Part shown: piece by piece, positions 1 through 8,886 of the stretch
How positions within the stretch are numbered: position 1 is the stretch's first letter
Layout of the letters: each line of letters opens with the position of its first letter
Source: Solidesulfovibrio carbinoliphilus subsp. oakridgensis
Lineage (GTDB): Bacteria > Desulfobacterota > Desulfovibrionia > Desulfovibrionales > Desulfovibrionaceae
Direction: 5' to 3'
Length of the DNA: 64,000 bases
Assembly: GCF_000177215.2 (NCBI RefSeq)
Contig: NZ_CM001368.1
Coordinates: forward strand, 2,741,001-2,805,000
Notes under the pieces: generated by a model
Told to the model about the DNA's origin: nothing
The model's database searches: none
The model's input: only the letters and a program-made list of their open reading frames with translations
Translations under genes and position numbers: made by a program

Positions 1-2
1 GC

Positions 3-941
<939 letters not shown>

Positions 942-954
942 GAAGCAAAGAAGG

Positions 955-1110
955 AAGATGCCTCCGGCGGCCGGGGGGGATCATCCCCCCGGACCCCCTG
1001 GAAGGGGAAACGACGAAGGGCGGTCCCATCATGGCGACCGCCCTTCGTCGTTTCCCGGATCGGGAGGGTCCGGGAGGGGGTGACCCCCTCCCGGCCGCCG
1101 GAGGCATCTT
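955..1110. repeat. Paired inverted copies of the dispersed palindromic repeat between convergent genes
   Basis: A 20-bp outer arm at 955-974 (core GCCTCCGGCGGCC) is matched exactly in inverted orientation at 1091-1110. Inside the left half is a G7/C6 palindrome (973-990) and inside the right half a palindrome at 1070-1094 with a GTGAC-type centre. Each gene 3' end therefore carries its own copy, facing the other, with a long terminator hairpin in the middle. The same modules recur in many intergenic regions of this window. Confidence 0.85.
1005..1056. terminator. Strong bidirectional hairpin
   Basis: A perfect 20-bp stem (1005-1024 with 1037-1056) closes a 12-nt loop midway between the convergent sigma-54 activator and diguanylate cyclase genes. 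There is no clear T-tract on either side. It could act as a bidirectional intrinsic terminator or as an mRNA 3'-end protector; the position supports the former. Confidence 0.65.
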
Positions 1111-1128
1111 CACACCGTCTTCCCGCCG

Positions 1129-2721
1129 TCAGTCCGCCTCTTCCGCCGCCACCCGGTCGCGGCCGGCGGCCTTGGCCGCATACAGGGCCTTGTCCGCCCG
1201 GGCCAGCAGGTCGTCGAGGGCGCTTTCCCCGAACTGCACCCGCTCCCGGGTTTCGGCCACACCGATGCTGACCGTGACCGGCAAATAGGCGTCGCCCACC
1301 TGGCAGGGCGCATCGGCCAGAGCCTGCCGGATCCGCTCGGCCAGCTCCGCCCCGTGCTGCCGGTCGGAGCCGGTCAGGAGCACGGCGAACTCCTCGCCGC
1401 CGTACCGGGCCACCAGATCGGACCGACGCACCGCCCCGGCGATGCGCCCGGCCACATGGGCCAGGACCTGGTCGCCGGTGCGGTGGCCGTGGCTGTCGTT
1501 GATGGCCTTGAAATGGTCCAGGTCGAGCATGAGGCAGGTGCACGGCCGTCCGGCCCGGGCCGAGGCGTCGAGCAGCTTGGCCCCGCCGGAAAAAAGGAAC
1601 CGGCGGTTGTAGAGGCCGGTCAGGGCGTCGAGCACGCTCAGGCGCTCGGTTTCCTCGATATGGCCGCGCACTTCGCCGGCCATGGCGCAAAAGGCCTCGA
1701 AGAGTTCCGCGATCTCCCGGGGCATGGGGCCGCCCAGGTCCGGCGGGCAGGTGGTGTCGTACCCCTTGGCGCGAAGGCTCCTGGCATAGCCGGTCAGGAT
1801 CTCCAGGGGGCGCTCCAGGTTGCGGCAAAGGCGCAGCACCAGGGGCGTGGCCAGGACAATGGTGGCCAGCGTCCCCAAGACCACCCACAACGACTGCCGC
1901 CGGTACCCGGCCAGGACCTCGGACACGGGCTCGGCCTGGACCAGCCGCCACCCTTCGAGCCCCAGGGACACCACCGCGCCGATCATCTCCCGGCCGGCGG
2001 GATCGGTGAAGAGAAACCCCGTGTCCCCGGCCGCGAGCAGGTGCGGCGGCACCCGGGACATGGCGGCATCGCCGTCGGCCCGGGTCGTGGGAGCCAGGAT
2101 GCGCCCCTCCCCGTCGCACAGGATCACCCCGCTCGACGGGTCGGCCCGGGCTTCGCGCAGCCAGGCGTCCAGCGTGTCGAGCTGCACCGGCACGAACACC
2201 AGGCCGTCGAATTTTCCTTGGGAGTCGGTCACGGGAGCGGAAAAGATGCAGATGGCCTTGCCGGAGAGCCGGCCGAAGAGGCCGGTCACCAGCGCCGGCC
2301 GGCCGGCCTTGGCCGCCTTGAAATAGTCCCTGTCGCCCAGGTACACGCTCGCGTCGGCGTTGGTGTCGATCGCGGTCCAGCCGTCGGCCGTCACGTACAC
2401 CACGGCCGTAACCGACCCGTGCGCCTTCACGTAGTCCCGGAACGCGCCGGCCAGTCCGGACCGGTCGTTCTTGTACGTCCCTCCGAGGCTGGCCAGGAAC
2501 TCCACGTCCGCGAACCGCTCGGTCATCCAGGTCCGCACGATGTTGCGGTCCTGGGCCAGCGAGGCGGCCAACTGCTCCCGTTCGGCTTCGATGACCTGGC
2601 TGCGCTGGAAAAACGTAAAGAAGAGGGCGGCCAGAATGAGGGGCAGGGAAACGAGGAGCAGGGTGTGGAGCCGGATCAGCCCGCGCAACGTATCAAAGCC
2701 GAGAAGATGTTTCAGACGCAT
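1129..2721 (-). CDS. Membrane diguanylate cyclase with periplasmic Cache sensor and GGDEF domain
   Basis: This 530-residue protein probably makes cyclic di-GMP from two GTP at the inner membrane. The N-terminus has a hydrophobic segment near residues 22-40, and a second lies near 275-297. The roughly 230 residues between them look like a dCache ligand-sensing domain exposed to the periplasm. The GGDEF domain occupies about residues 360-525. Its active-site motif is intact as GGEEF, and an RxxD inhibitory site (RRSD) sits five residues before it, so product inhibition is expected. There is no EAL or HD-GYP domain. The gene stands alone, convergent with the preceding activator and divergent from the helicase gene. 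The ligand is unknown. Confidence 0.92.
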   Translation of the reverse strand: MRLKHLLGFDTLRGLIRLHTLLLVSLPLILAALFFTFFQRSQVIEAEREQLAASLAQDRNIVRTWMTERFADVEFLASLGGTYKNDRSGLAGAFRDYVKAHGSVTAVVYVTADGWTAIDTNADASVYLGDRDYFKAAKAGRPALVTGLFGRLSGKAICIFSAPVTDSQGKFDGLVFVPVQLDTLDAWLREARADPSSGVILCDGEGRILAPTTRADGDAAMSRVPPHLLAAGDTGFLFTDPAGREMIGAVVSLGLEGWRLVQAEPVSEVLAGYRRQSLWVVLGTLATIVLATPLVLRLCRNLERPLEILTGYARSLRAKGYDTTCPPDLGGPMPREIAELFEAFCAMAGEVRGHIEETERLSVLDALTGLYNRRFLFSGGAKLLDASARAGRPCTCLMLDLDHFKAINDSHGHRTGDQVLAHVAGRIAGAVRRSDLVARYGGEEFAVLLTGSDRQHGAELAERIRQALADAPCQVGDAYLPVTVSIGVAETRERVQFGESALDDLLARADKALYAAKAAGRDRVAAEEAD

Positions 2722-2907
2722 CCGTTTGCCTTGTGGATTCGCGCGAACCTTTCACAGACCGGCCGCATGGGCAGCGTGTCCCAGGGACATTTGCTTTTTG
2801 CCAGGCTTCCTACCGTAAAGGCGGCACGGCGGCAATCGGCGCCTCCGGCCCGCCTTGCACAAAACCCGCTTTTGGCCCATGGTCGTCTCGGCCGATCCGG
2901 CCACCAG

Positions 2908-5900
2908 ATGCCCATGCCGTCCCGAGATTCCACCGACCCCAAGGACCCCAGGTCCCTGTCCGCGCCCCAGGCCGCCGCGCCCGGGGAGGCCCTCTGTGGC
3001 GACGCCGCCCCTTCCGGGCCCCCGAAACCGGACGTGCCGGAAGGCGACGTGGCCGACTACGTGGCCGCCCTTCGCGCCTCCGCGCGCCTCGGCCCCCTGG
3101 TCGTCCACCACCGGACCTTTCCGGCCACCCCCGCCGTCCATGCCGATCCGACCCGGCCCTTTTCCCGGCCCGTGGCCGAACTGCTCGCCCGGCGCGGCAT
3201 CACGCGCCTCTATGCCCACCAGGCCCGGGCCACGGACCTGGTCCGGGCCGGCCGCCACCTGGCCGTGGCCACGCCGACGGCCAGCGGCAAGACGCTGACC
3301 TACCTCCTGCCCGTGCTGGAGGAGGTCATCCGCAATCCCGACTCCCGGGCCATTTTCCTCTATCCCCTGAAGGCCCTGGCCCAGGACCAGAAAAAGGCCA
3401 TCGAGGAGCTGACGGCAAGCCTCCCGGCCTCGAGCCGGCCAACCGTCGCCATCTTCGACGGCGACACCAGCCCGCACTTCCGGCGCAAGATCCGCGACAA
3501 CCCGCCGCACATCCTCATCACCAATCCGGAAATGCTCCACCTGTCGCTTCTGCCCAACCACGACGCCTGGAGCACCCTTTTCGCGGGACTCACCCACGTG
3601 GTGGCCGACGAGATGCACACCTACCGGGGCGTCATGGGGTCGCACATGGCCCACGTCTTCCGCCGGCTGCTGCGGGTTTGCGCCCGGTTCGGCGCGCGCC
3701 CGTCGTTCGTCTTCTCCTCGGCCACCATCGGCAATCCGGGCCAGCTGGCCGAGAGCCTGACCGGCCTGTCCGTGGACACGGTCACCGAATCCGGGGCCCC
3801 AACCGGGCCGCGCCACTTCCTTTTCATCAACCCCGAGCAGAGCGCGGCCACCACCGCCGTCATGCTCCTGGCCGCGGCCCTCAAGCGCGGCCTGCGGACC
3901 ATCGTCTACACCCAGTCCCGCAAAATGACTGAACTCATAAGCCTCTGGATCGCCGAAAAGGCCGGGCCCTACGCCTCCCGGGTCTCGGCCTACCGGTCGG
4001 GATTTCTGCCCGAGGAGCGGCGGTCCATCGAGGCGGCCATGGCTTCCGGCCAACTCCTGGCCGTGGTCTCCACCTCGGCCCTGGAGCTCGGCATCGACAT
4101 CGGGGGCCTGGATCTCTGCATCCTGTGCGGCTATCCCGGCTCGGTCATGGCCGCCTGGCAACGCGGCGGCCGGGTCGGCCGGGCGCAGCGGGAATCGGCC
4201 GTGGCACTCATTGCCGGCGAGGACGCCCTGGACCAGTATTTCATGCGCCACCCGGCCGACTTCTTCGACCGCCCGCCCGAGTCGGCCGTCATCAATCCCG
4301 ACAATCCGGCCATCCTGGCCAAGCACCTGGAGTGCGCCGCCGCCGAGCTGCCGCTGACCGAAGACGAGCCGTTCCTGGCCTCCCCGGCCGTGCGGGGCGA
4401 GGTCGAAAAGCTGGAGGAAAAGGGCCTGCTCCTGCGCGACAAGGACGGTAAACGCCTGTTCGCGGCCCGAAAGCGTCCCCACCGCGACGTCAACCTGCGC
4501 GGCTCGGGCGGCCAGTTCACCATCGAGACCCCGGCCGGCGCCGTCATCGGCCAGATCGACGAGATGCGGGCCTACAAGGAGACCCATCCGGGCGCGGTCT
4601 ACATCCACCGGGGCGTCTCCTACCTGGTCGAAAGCCTGGACATTCCCGAGCGCCGGGTCCGGGTCGCGCCGGGCAAGGTGGACTACTACACCCGGGCCCG
4701 GGGCCAGAAGACGACCGAGATCCTGGAAGTCCTCGGCGAATCGAAAGTCCAGGGCGTGCCGGTCTTTCTCGGACGGCTCAAGGTCACCGAGACCATCACC
4801 GGCTACGAGCGCCGGGCCGCCCGGGGCGGCCAGCTCCTGTCCATCGTGCCGCTCGATTTTCCGCCCCTGGTCTTCGAGACCGAGGGCTGGTGGTGGGTCA
4901 TTCCCGAAGCGGTCCAGGCCGAGCTCGACCGGCGGCTCTTCCACTTCATGGGCGCCATCCACGCCATGGAGCACGCCATGATCGGCATCCTGCCGCTTCT
5001 GGTCCTGACCGACCGCAACGATCTCGGCGGCATCTCCACCCCGCTCCATCCGCAGGTCGGCCGGGCCTGCGTCTTCATCTACGACGGGGCCCCGGGCGGC
5101 ATCGGCCTGTCGCGCATGGCCTTTGCCAAGGCCGACGAGGCCCTCTCCCGGACGCTGGCCGCCGTGGCCGGCTGTCCGTGCGAAACCGGCTGCCCGTCGT
5201 GCGTCCACTCGCCCAAATGCGGTTCCGGCAACCGGCCCATCGACAAGGTGGCGGCCCGCTTTCTCCTGGAGGTCCTCATGTCCGGAAAGATGCCCGAAGG
5301 GGCCGACTGTCGCCCCGACTGCCCCGACCACAACGAACAGCAACGATCCGACGCCCCCCAGGCCAGCCGGCCCGGCCTGCTCCCCAAAGCCGCGCCCCCG
5401 GCCCGGTTCGGCGTCCTTGACGTCGAAACCCGCCGCTCGGCCGCCGAAGTCGGCGGCTGGTGCAACGCCCACCAGATGGGCATCTCCGTGGCCGTGCTCT
5501 ACGACTCGCGCCTCGACGACTTCCTGGTCTACCGCCAGGAGGAGCTGCCCGAACTCTACCAGGCGCTCACCGCCCTGGACCTGATCGTCGGCTTCAACAT
5601 CAACCGCTTCGACTACAAGGTCCTGGCCGGGATCTCGCCCTTCGACCACCGGGCCCTGCCCACCCTGGACATCCTGGAAAAGGTCCACGCCCGCCTCGGC
5701 TACCGCCTGTCCCTGGACGGCCTGGCCAAGGCCACCCTTGGCACCCGGAAATCCGCCACCGGCCTCGACGCCCTGGCCTGGTGGAAGGAGGGCCGCCTGG
5801 ACGAGATCACCGCCTATTGCAAAAAAGACGTGGCCGTCACCCGCGACCTCTACCTCTTCGGCCGCGACAACGGGTTCCTCCTCTTCTCCAACAAGGCCGG

Positions 5901-5931
5901 CCAGACCGTCAGGCTGCCGGTGGAGTGGTAG
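2908..5931 (+). CDS. MrfA/YprA-type DEAH helicase fused to a DEDDy 3'-5' exonuclease-like domain
   Basis: The open frame extends far upstream, but the first plausible start is ATG 2908 (1007 residues), with ATG 2914 as an alternative. Residues about 95-700 form a superfamily 2 helicase: Walker A in TPTASGKT (about 121-128) and a DEMH box (about 234). A DUF1998-like region ends in a cysteine cluster, CPCETGCPSC with a following C (about 756-771), typical of the MrfA/Hrq1-like DNA-repair helicases. A separate RNase H-fold domain follows from about residue 833. It has DVE (exo I), N-x-x-x-x-D-type NINRFDYK (exo II) and YCKKD (exo III), so the DEDDy catalytic set appears complete. The order suggests unwinding coupled to 3'-5' trimming; the substrate is not known. 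Confidence 0.88.
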   Translation: MPMPSRDSTDPKDPRSLSAPQAAAPGEALCGDAAPSGPPKPDVPEGDVADYVAALRASARLGPLVVHHRTFPATPAVHADPTRPFSRPVAELLARRGITRLYAHQARATDLVRAGRHLAVATPTASGKTLTYLLPVLEEVIRNPDSRAIFLYPLKALAQDQKKAIEELTASLPASSRPTVAIFDGDTSPHFRRKIRDNPPHILITNPEMLHLSLLPNHDAWSTLFAGLTHVVADEMHTYRGVMGSHMAHVFRRLLRVCARFGARPSFVFSSATIGNPGQLAESLTGLSVDTVTESGAPTGPRHFLFINPEQSAATTAVMLLAAALKRGLRTIVYTQSRKMTELISLWIAEKAGPYASRVSAYRSGFLPEERRSIEAAMASGQLLAVVSTSALELGIDIGGLDLCILCGYPGSVMAAWQRGGRVGRAQRESAVALIAGEDALDQYFMRHPADFFDRPPESAVINPDNPAILAKHLECAAAELPLTEDEPFLASPAVRGEVEKLEEKGLLLRDKDGKRLFAARKRPHRDVNLRGSGGQFTIETPAGAVIGQIDEMRAYKETHPGAVYIHRGVSYLVESLDIPERRVRVAPGKVDYYTRARGQKTTEILEVLGESKVQGVPVFLGRLKVTETITGYERRAARGGQLLSIVPLDFPPLVFETEGWWWVIPEAVQAELDRRLFHFMGAIHAMEHAMIGILPLLVLTDRNDLGGISTPLHPQVGRACVFIYDGAPGGIGLSRMAFAKADEALSRTLAAVAGCPCETGCPSCVHSPKCGSGNRPIDKVAARFLLEVLMSGKMPEGADCRPDCPDHNEQQRSDAPQASRPGLLPKAAPPARFGVLDVETRRSAAEVGGWCNAHQMGISVAVLYDSRLDDFLVYRQEELPELYQALTALDLIVGFNINRFDYKVLAGISPFDHRALPTLDILEKVHARLGYRLSLDGLAKATLGTRKSATGLDALAWWKEGRLDEITAYCKKDVAVTRDLYLFGRDNGFLLFSNKAGQTVRLPVEW

Positions 5932-5960
5932 GTGGTAAGTGGAAAGTGGAGAGAGTGGAA

Positions 5961-6131
5961 AAGATGCCTCCGGCGGCCGGAGGGGATCATCCCCCCGGAC
6001 CCCCTGGAAGGGGGTAGGGCAAGCGTAGCGGATACACGGAATAGATTTGGATGATTGACGAAATACAAGTCGGGGGGGGGCCGGGGGGAATCATTCCCCC
6101 CGGCGGGGTTCGGGGCAGAGCCCCGATTCCT
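5961..6131 (+). repeat. Full-length copy A of the ~170-bp modular dispersed repeat
   Basis: From left to right the copy holds the GCCTCCGGCGGCC end module and a G-rich/C-rich palindrome around GATC. A 52-nt non-palindromic core follows at 6021-6072, then a second palindrome centred on AATCATT (6081-6103), and finally a terminal hairpin in which CGGGGC and GCCCCG pair (6110-6126). An equivalent element lies in the opposite orientation at 54346-54526. Its core (54399-54450) matches this one at 44 of 52 positions without gaps by my reading. No open reading frame with coding character lies inside. Confidence 0.85.
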
Positions 6132-6204
6132 CCTGTCTTTTTTCTTGTTGCCGTGGCTTTCTGCCGGCATAGTCCGCGAAACCGAACGTGAGCGAAAACG
6201 TCCC

Positions 6205-6963
6205 GTGCTGACCATCGAACACCTGTCCAAATCCTACGTCCAGAACGGTTCCGGCCCGACCTGCGCCCTGGCCGACGTGAGCTTCGCCGTACCGCGAGGA
6301 GCTTTCGTGTCGCTCCTCGGGCCGTCCGGCTGCGGCAAGTCCACCATCCTCCAGTGCGTCTGCGGCCTCATGCGCCCGACCACCGGCCGGGTGGCCCTCG
6401 AAGGCCGCGTTATCGTCAGCCCGCCGCCGGAAATGGCCCTCATTTTCCAGAACGCCGCCGCCTCGCTCTTCCCCTGGCAGACCGTGCGGGACAACATCCG
6501 GTTCGTCCTGCGCCGCAAGGCCGGCTCCCCGGCCGCCAAGGCCGCAACGGCGGCCGGGGCCCTGGCCGCCGTCGGCCTGTCGGACTTCGCCGACCACTAC
6601 CCCTGGCAGCTCTCCGGCGGCATGCAGCAGCGGGCCGCCCTGGCCCGGGGCCTGGCCTACGGGGCCGACATCCTGCTCCTCGACGAGCCTTTCGCCTCGG
6701 TCGACGCCCAGACCCGCGAGGAACTCGAAGACCTGCTCGCCACCGTGGCGGCCGAGCAGCAAAAGACCGTCCTCTTCGTCACCCACGACATCGACGAGGC
6801 CGTCTACCTCTCCGACACGGTCGTGGTGCTCACCCCGCCCCCGGCCAGGGTGGCCGCCGCCCTCACCATCGACCTGCCCCGGCCCCGGGACCAGATCGCC
6901 AGCCGCGAAGAACGCCGCTTCCTCGACGCCCGGAAGGAAATCCATGCCCTCCTGCGCCGTTAG
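6205..6963 (+). CDS. ABC transporter ATPase, NitT/TauT (SsuB-like) family
   Basis: At 252 residues this is a full-length importer ATPase that would energise uptake of an oxyanion, sulfonate or similar small solute. Walker A is GPSGCGKST, the Q-loop lies near FQNAAA, the signature is LSGGMQQR and Walker B is ILLLDEPF; the H-loop reads THDIDEA. I start it at GTG 6205, which gives the normal family N-terminus LTIEHLSKSY. The frame stays open upstream to ATG 6055, but that stretch is repeat sequence. Downstream come two permeases and a binding protein. Repeat modules occupy both flanks, so the ATPase may be transcribed separately from the permeases. Confidence 0.88.
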   Translation: MLTIEHLSKSYVQNGSGPTCALADVSFAVPRGAFVSLLGPSGCGKSTILQCVCGLMRPTTGRVALEGRVIVSPPPEMALIFQNAAASLFPWQTVRDNIRFVLRRKAGSPAAKAATAAGALAAVGLSDFADHYPWQLSGGMQQRAALARGLAYGADILLLDEPFASVDAQTREELEDLLATVAAEQQKTVLFVTHDIDEAVYLSDTVVVLTPPPARVAAALTIDLPRPRDQIASREERRFLDARKEIHALLRR

Positions 6964-6968
6964 TTGGT

Positions 6969-7063
6969 GGGAGGGGCGTTGCCCCTCCCACACCCTCCCC
7001 ACCAGGGCTCTGCCCTGGACCCGCCGGGGGGGATCATCCCCCCCGGACCCCCTGGAAGGGGGT
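6969..7063. repeat. Dispersed palindromic repeat with three consecutive hairpins
   Basis: Directly after the ATPase stop are hairpins at 6969-6989 (GGGAGGGGC pairing with GCCCCTCCC), 7002-7018 (CCAGGGC with GCCCTGG) and 7024-7046 (G-rich arm around GATC). The last is followed by the CCCCCTGGAAGGGGG module. These are the same modules as in the other repeat copies but with different stem sequences. Confidence 0.8.
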
Positions 7064-7152
7064 AACGGGTATACGGGAAGCGGGTTTCTGGCCTGGCCTG
7101 TTGCGACCGGCCGGCAGCCTCGGAGCGTGGGCTGCATCGGGAATATCCGCCC

Positions 7153-8055
7153 ATGACGCGCGCCAGACGCCCCTCCCGCCCTGCCCCCGGGACGTCCTGC
7201 CGGGAAACCACCACTCCCGACACCCCACACCCGTGCCCCCCCTCGGGGGGGGCCGGGGGGGATCATCCCCCCCGGTGGGGAGGTCCAGGAGGGGCAAAGC
7301 CCCTCCTGGCCGCCGGAGGCATTCTTCTCCTCTGTCTCCTCCTGGCCACCTGGGAACTCACCTCCCGCTTCCGCCTGATACGCCCGGACCTGCTGCCGCC
7401 GGTTTCGGAAGTGCTTGTGGAGCTTGGGCGTCTGGCCGTGTCCGGGGAGCTGGCCCGGCAGGGGCTGGCCACGCTGTTGCGGGTGCTCGGCGGGTTCGCG
7501 GCCGGCGGGGTGTTTGGCGTGGCCTTTGGCTTTGCCTGCGGCGTATGGCCGGGCCTGGGGCGGGCCAGCCGGCTGACGGTGGAATTTCTGCGCCCCATGC
7601 CATCGGTGGCCCTTATTCCCATCGGGATTTTGTTTTTGGGCCTCGGGTTCGGGTTGTGCGTGGCCGTGGCCGGGTTCGCCTGCGCCTGGCCGGCCTATGT
7701 GGCCGCCCTGGCCGGATCGGGCGCGGCCGGGGCGGAACTGCGGGCCACGGCCCGGGTCTACGGCCTGACCCGGGGCGAGACCATCGTTTACGTGCTGGCC
7801 CCGGCCGCCGCTCCCCAGGTCATGGCCGGCCTGCGCGTGGCCCTGGCCGTGGCCGTGGCCGTCACGGTCACGACGGAAATGGCCGCCTCGCCCGACGGCC
7901 TCGGGTCCTTTATCCTCGAATCCTCGCTCTCGCGCCGGCCCGAGGCCATGTACGCCGGCATCGTGGCCGTGGGGCTGCTCGGTTTTCTGCTAAACGCCGC
8001 CTTCGTGGCCGCCCGACGCCGCCTGCTGCGCTGGCTGCCCGAGGGGTGCCGCTGA
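7153..8055 (+). CDS. ABC transporter permease (SsuC/TauC family) with repeat-derived N-terminal insertion
   Basis: From about residue 55 this is a typical inner-membrane importer permease. It has a first membrane segment before TWELTSRF, several further segments and the EAA-like loop around TARVYGLTRGE. Upstream of the first membrane segment the reading frame runs straight through a copy of the dispersed repeat (7253-7322). The result is a Gly/Pro-rich stretch such as GGAGGDHPPRWGGPGG that is foreign to the family. The ATG at 7153 gives a plausible basic N-terminus but has no good ribosome binding site. Either the repeat inserted in frame between the old start and the first membrane helix, or translation starts at a non-standard codon after the repeat. 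The stop overlaps the next permease start by one base. Confidence 0.8.
   Translation: MTRARRPSRPAPGTSCRETTTPDTPHPCPPSGGAGGDHPPRWGGPGGAKPLLAAGGILLLCLLLATWELTSRFRLIRPDLLPPVSEVLVELGRLAVSGELARQGLATLLRVLGGFAAGGVFGVAFGFACGVWPGLGRASRLTVEFLRPMPSVALIPIGILFLGLGFGLCVAVAGFACAWPAYVAALAGSGAAGAELRATARVYGLTRGETIVYVLAPAAAPQVMAGLRVALAVAVAVTVTTEMAASPDGLGSFILESSLSRRPEAMYAGIVAVGLLGFLLNAAFVAARRRLLRWLPEGCR
7253..7322 (+). repeat. Dispersed repeat embedded in the 5' part of the permease frame
   Basis: Two palindromes, 7253-7275 (G-rich/C-rich around GATC) and 7285-7309 (CCAGGAGGGGC pairing with GCCCCTCCTGG), are followed by the CCGCCGGAGGCAT end module. Modules and order match the intergenic copies, but here the reading frame of the permease passes through them without a stop. 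Confidence 0.82.
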
Positions 8056-8846
8056 TGGCCCGCTGGACACTGACAGCCCTGGCGCGCCGCCTGAGCGGCC
8101 TGTGGGTGCTTTTGGCCCTGACCGGCCTGTGGGAGGCGGCCTCGCGGGCGGGACTGGTCTCCAAGCTCTATTTCCCGCCGATCTCGATCATCGCGGCCAC
8201 CTTCTGGAAGCTGACCGCCACCGGCTTCCTGCCGCTGGAGGCCGGCCAGACCCTCGGCCGGGCCCTGCTCGGCCTTGGCCTCGCGGCCTTGCTCGCCATC
8301 CCCTGCGGCCTGGCCATGGGCGTTTCCCGCCGGCTCTCCGGGCTTTTGACGCCGACCGTGGAACTCCTGCGCCCGGTGCCGCCGCCGGCCATCATCCCGG
8401 CGGCCATGCTCTTTTGGGGCATCGGCCTTGGCATGAAGCTTTTCGTGGTGGTCTTCGCCTGCTTTTTCCCCATCCTGGTCGGGGCCGTGGACGGGGCCCG
8501 GGGCGTGGCCCCGGGCTTTCGCCTGACGGCCGCCGCCTACGGCGCGACCCGGTGGGACATGCTGGCCCGGGTCATCCTGCCGGCCGCCGGCCCGAGCGTG
8601 GCCGCCGGATTCCGCACGGCCGTGCCCATGGCCCTCATCGTCGCCGTGCTCTCCGAGATGATCGGCGCCACCGGCGGCATCGGCCACTACATCCTGCGCA
8701 TGGAGCGGACCTTTGCCATCCCGGAGATGTACGCCGGCGTCGTCATGCTCGGGATCATGGGCCTGGCCGTCAACGCGGCCGTGGAGCGGTGTCTTGGCCG
8801 GCTTTTGCGCTGGCACGACGGCTGGAAAGGCGCTACACAGGCGTAA
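8055..8846 (+). CDS. Second ABC transporter permease (SsuC/TauC family)
   Basis: This 263-residue membrane protein is a paralogue of the preceding permease. The two probably form a heterodimeric channel in place of the homodimer usual for SsuC-type importers. The start ATG at 8055 shares a base with the upstream stop (TGATG), which indicates translational coupling. Hydrophobic segments alternate through the length, and the conserved cytoplasmic loop reads AYGATRWDMLARVILPAA. The family is recognised by overall pattern; the substrate cannot be inferred from a permease. The binding-protein gene follows after 40 bases. Confidence 0.9.
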   Translation: MARWTLTALARRLSGLWVLLALTGLWEAASRAGLVSKLYFPPISIIAATFWKLTATGFLPLEAGQTLGRALLGLGLAALLAIPCGLAMGVSRRLSGLLTPTVELLRPVPPPAIIPAAMLFWGIGLGMKLFVVVFACFFPILVGAVDGARGVAPGFRLTAAAYGATRWDMLARVILPAAGPSVAAGFRTAVPMALIVAVLSEMIGATGGIGHYILRMERTFAIPEMYAGVVMLGIMGLAVNAAVERCLGRLLRWHDGWKGATQA

Positions 8847-8886
8847 GGCTCACGGAAGTCACCCCTTTCCCCCTTCGGAGGACGCC

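Noticed and set aside
1354-2907. Upstream half of the 1525-codon frame that contains the helicase
   Set aside because: This part is antisense to the diguanylate cyclase and has no domain; the helicase starts at 2908.
2752-5688. 978-codon minus-strand open frame
   Set aside because: Antisense shadow of the helicase-exonuclease gene, whose motifs are intact on the plus strand.
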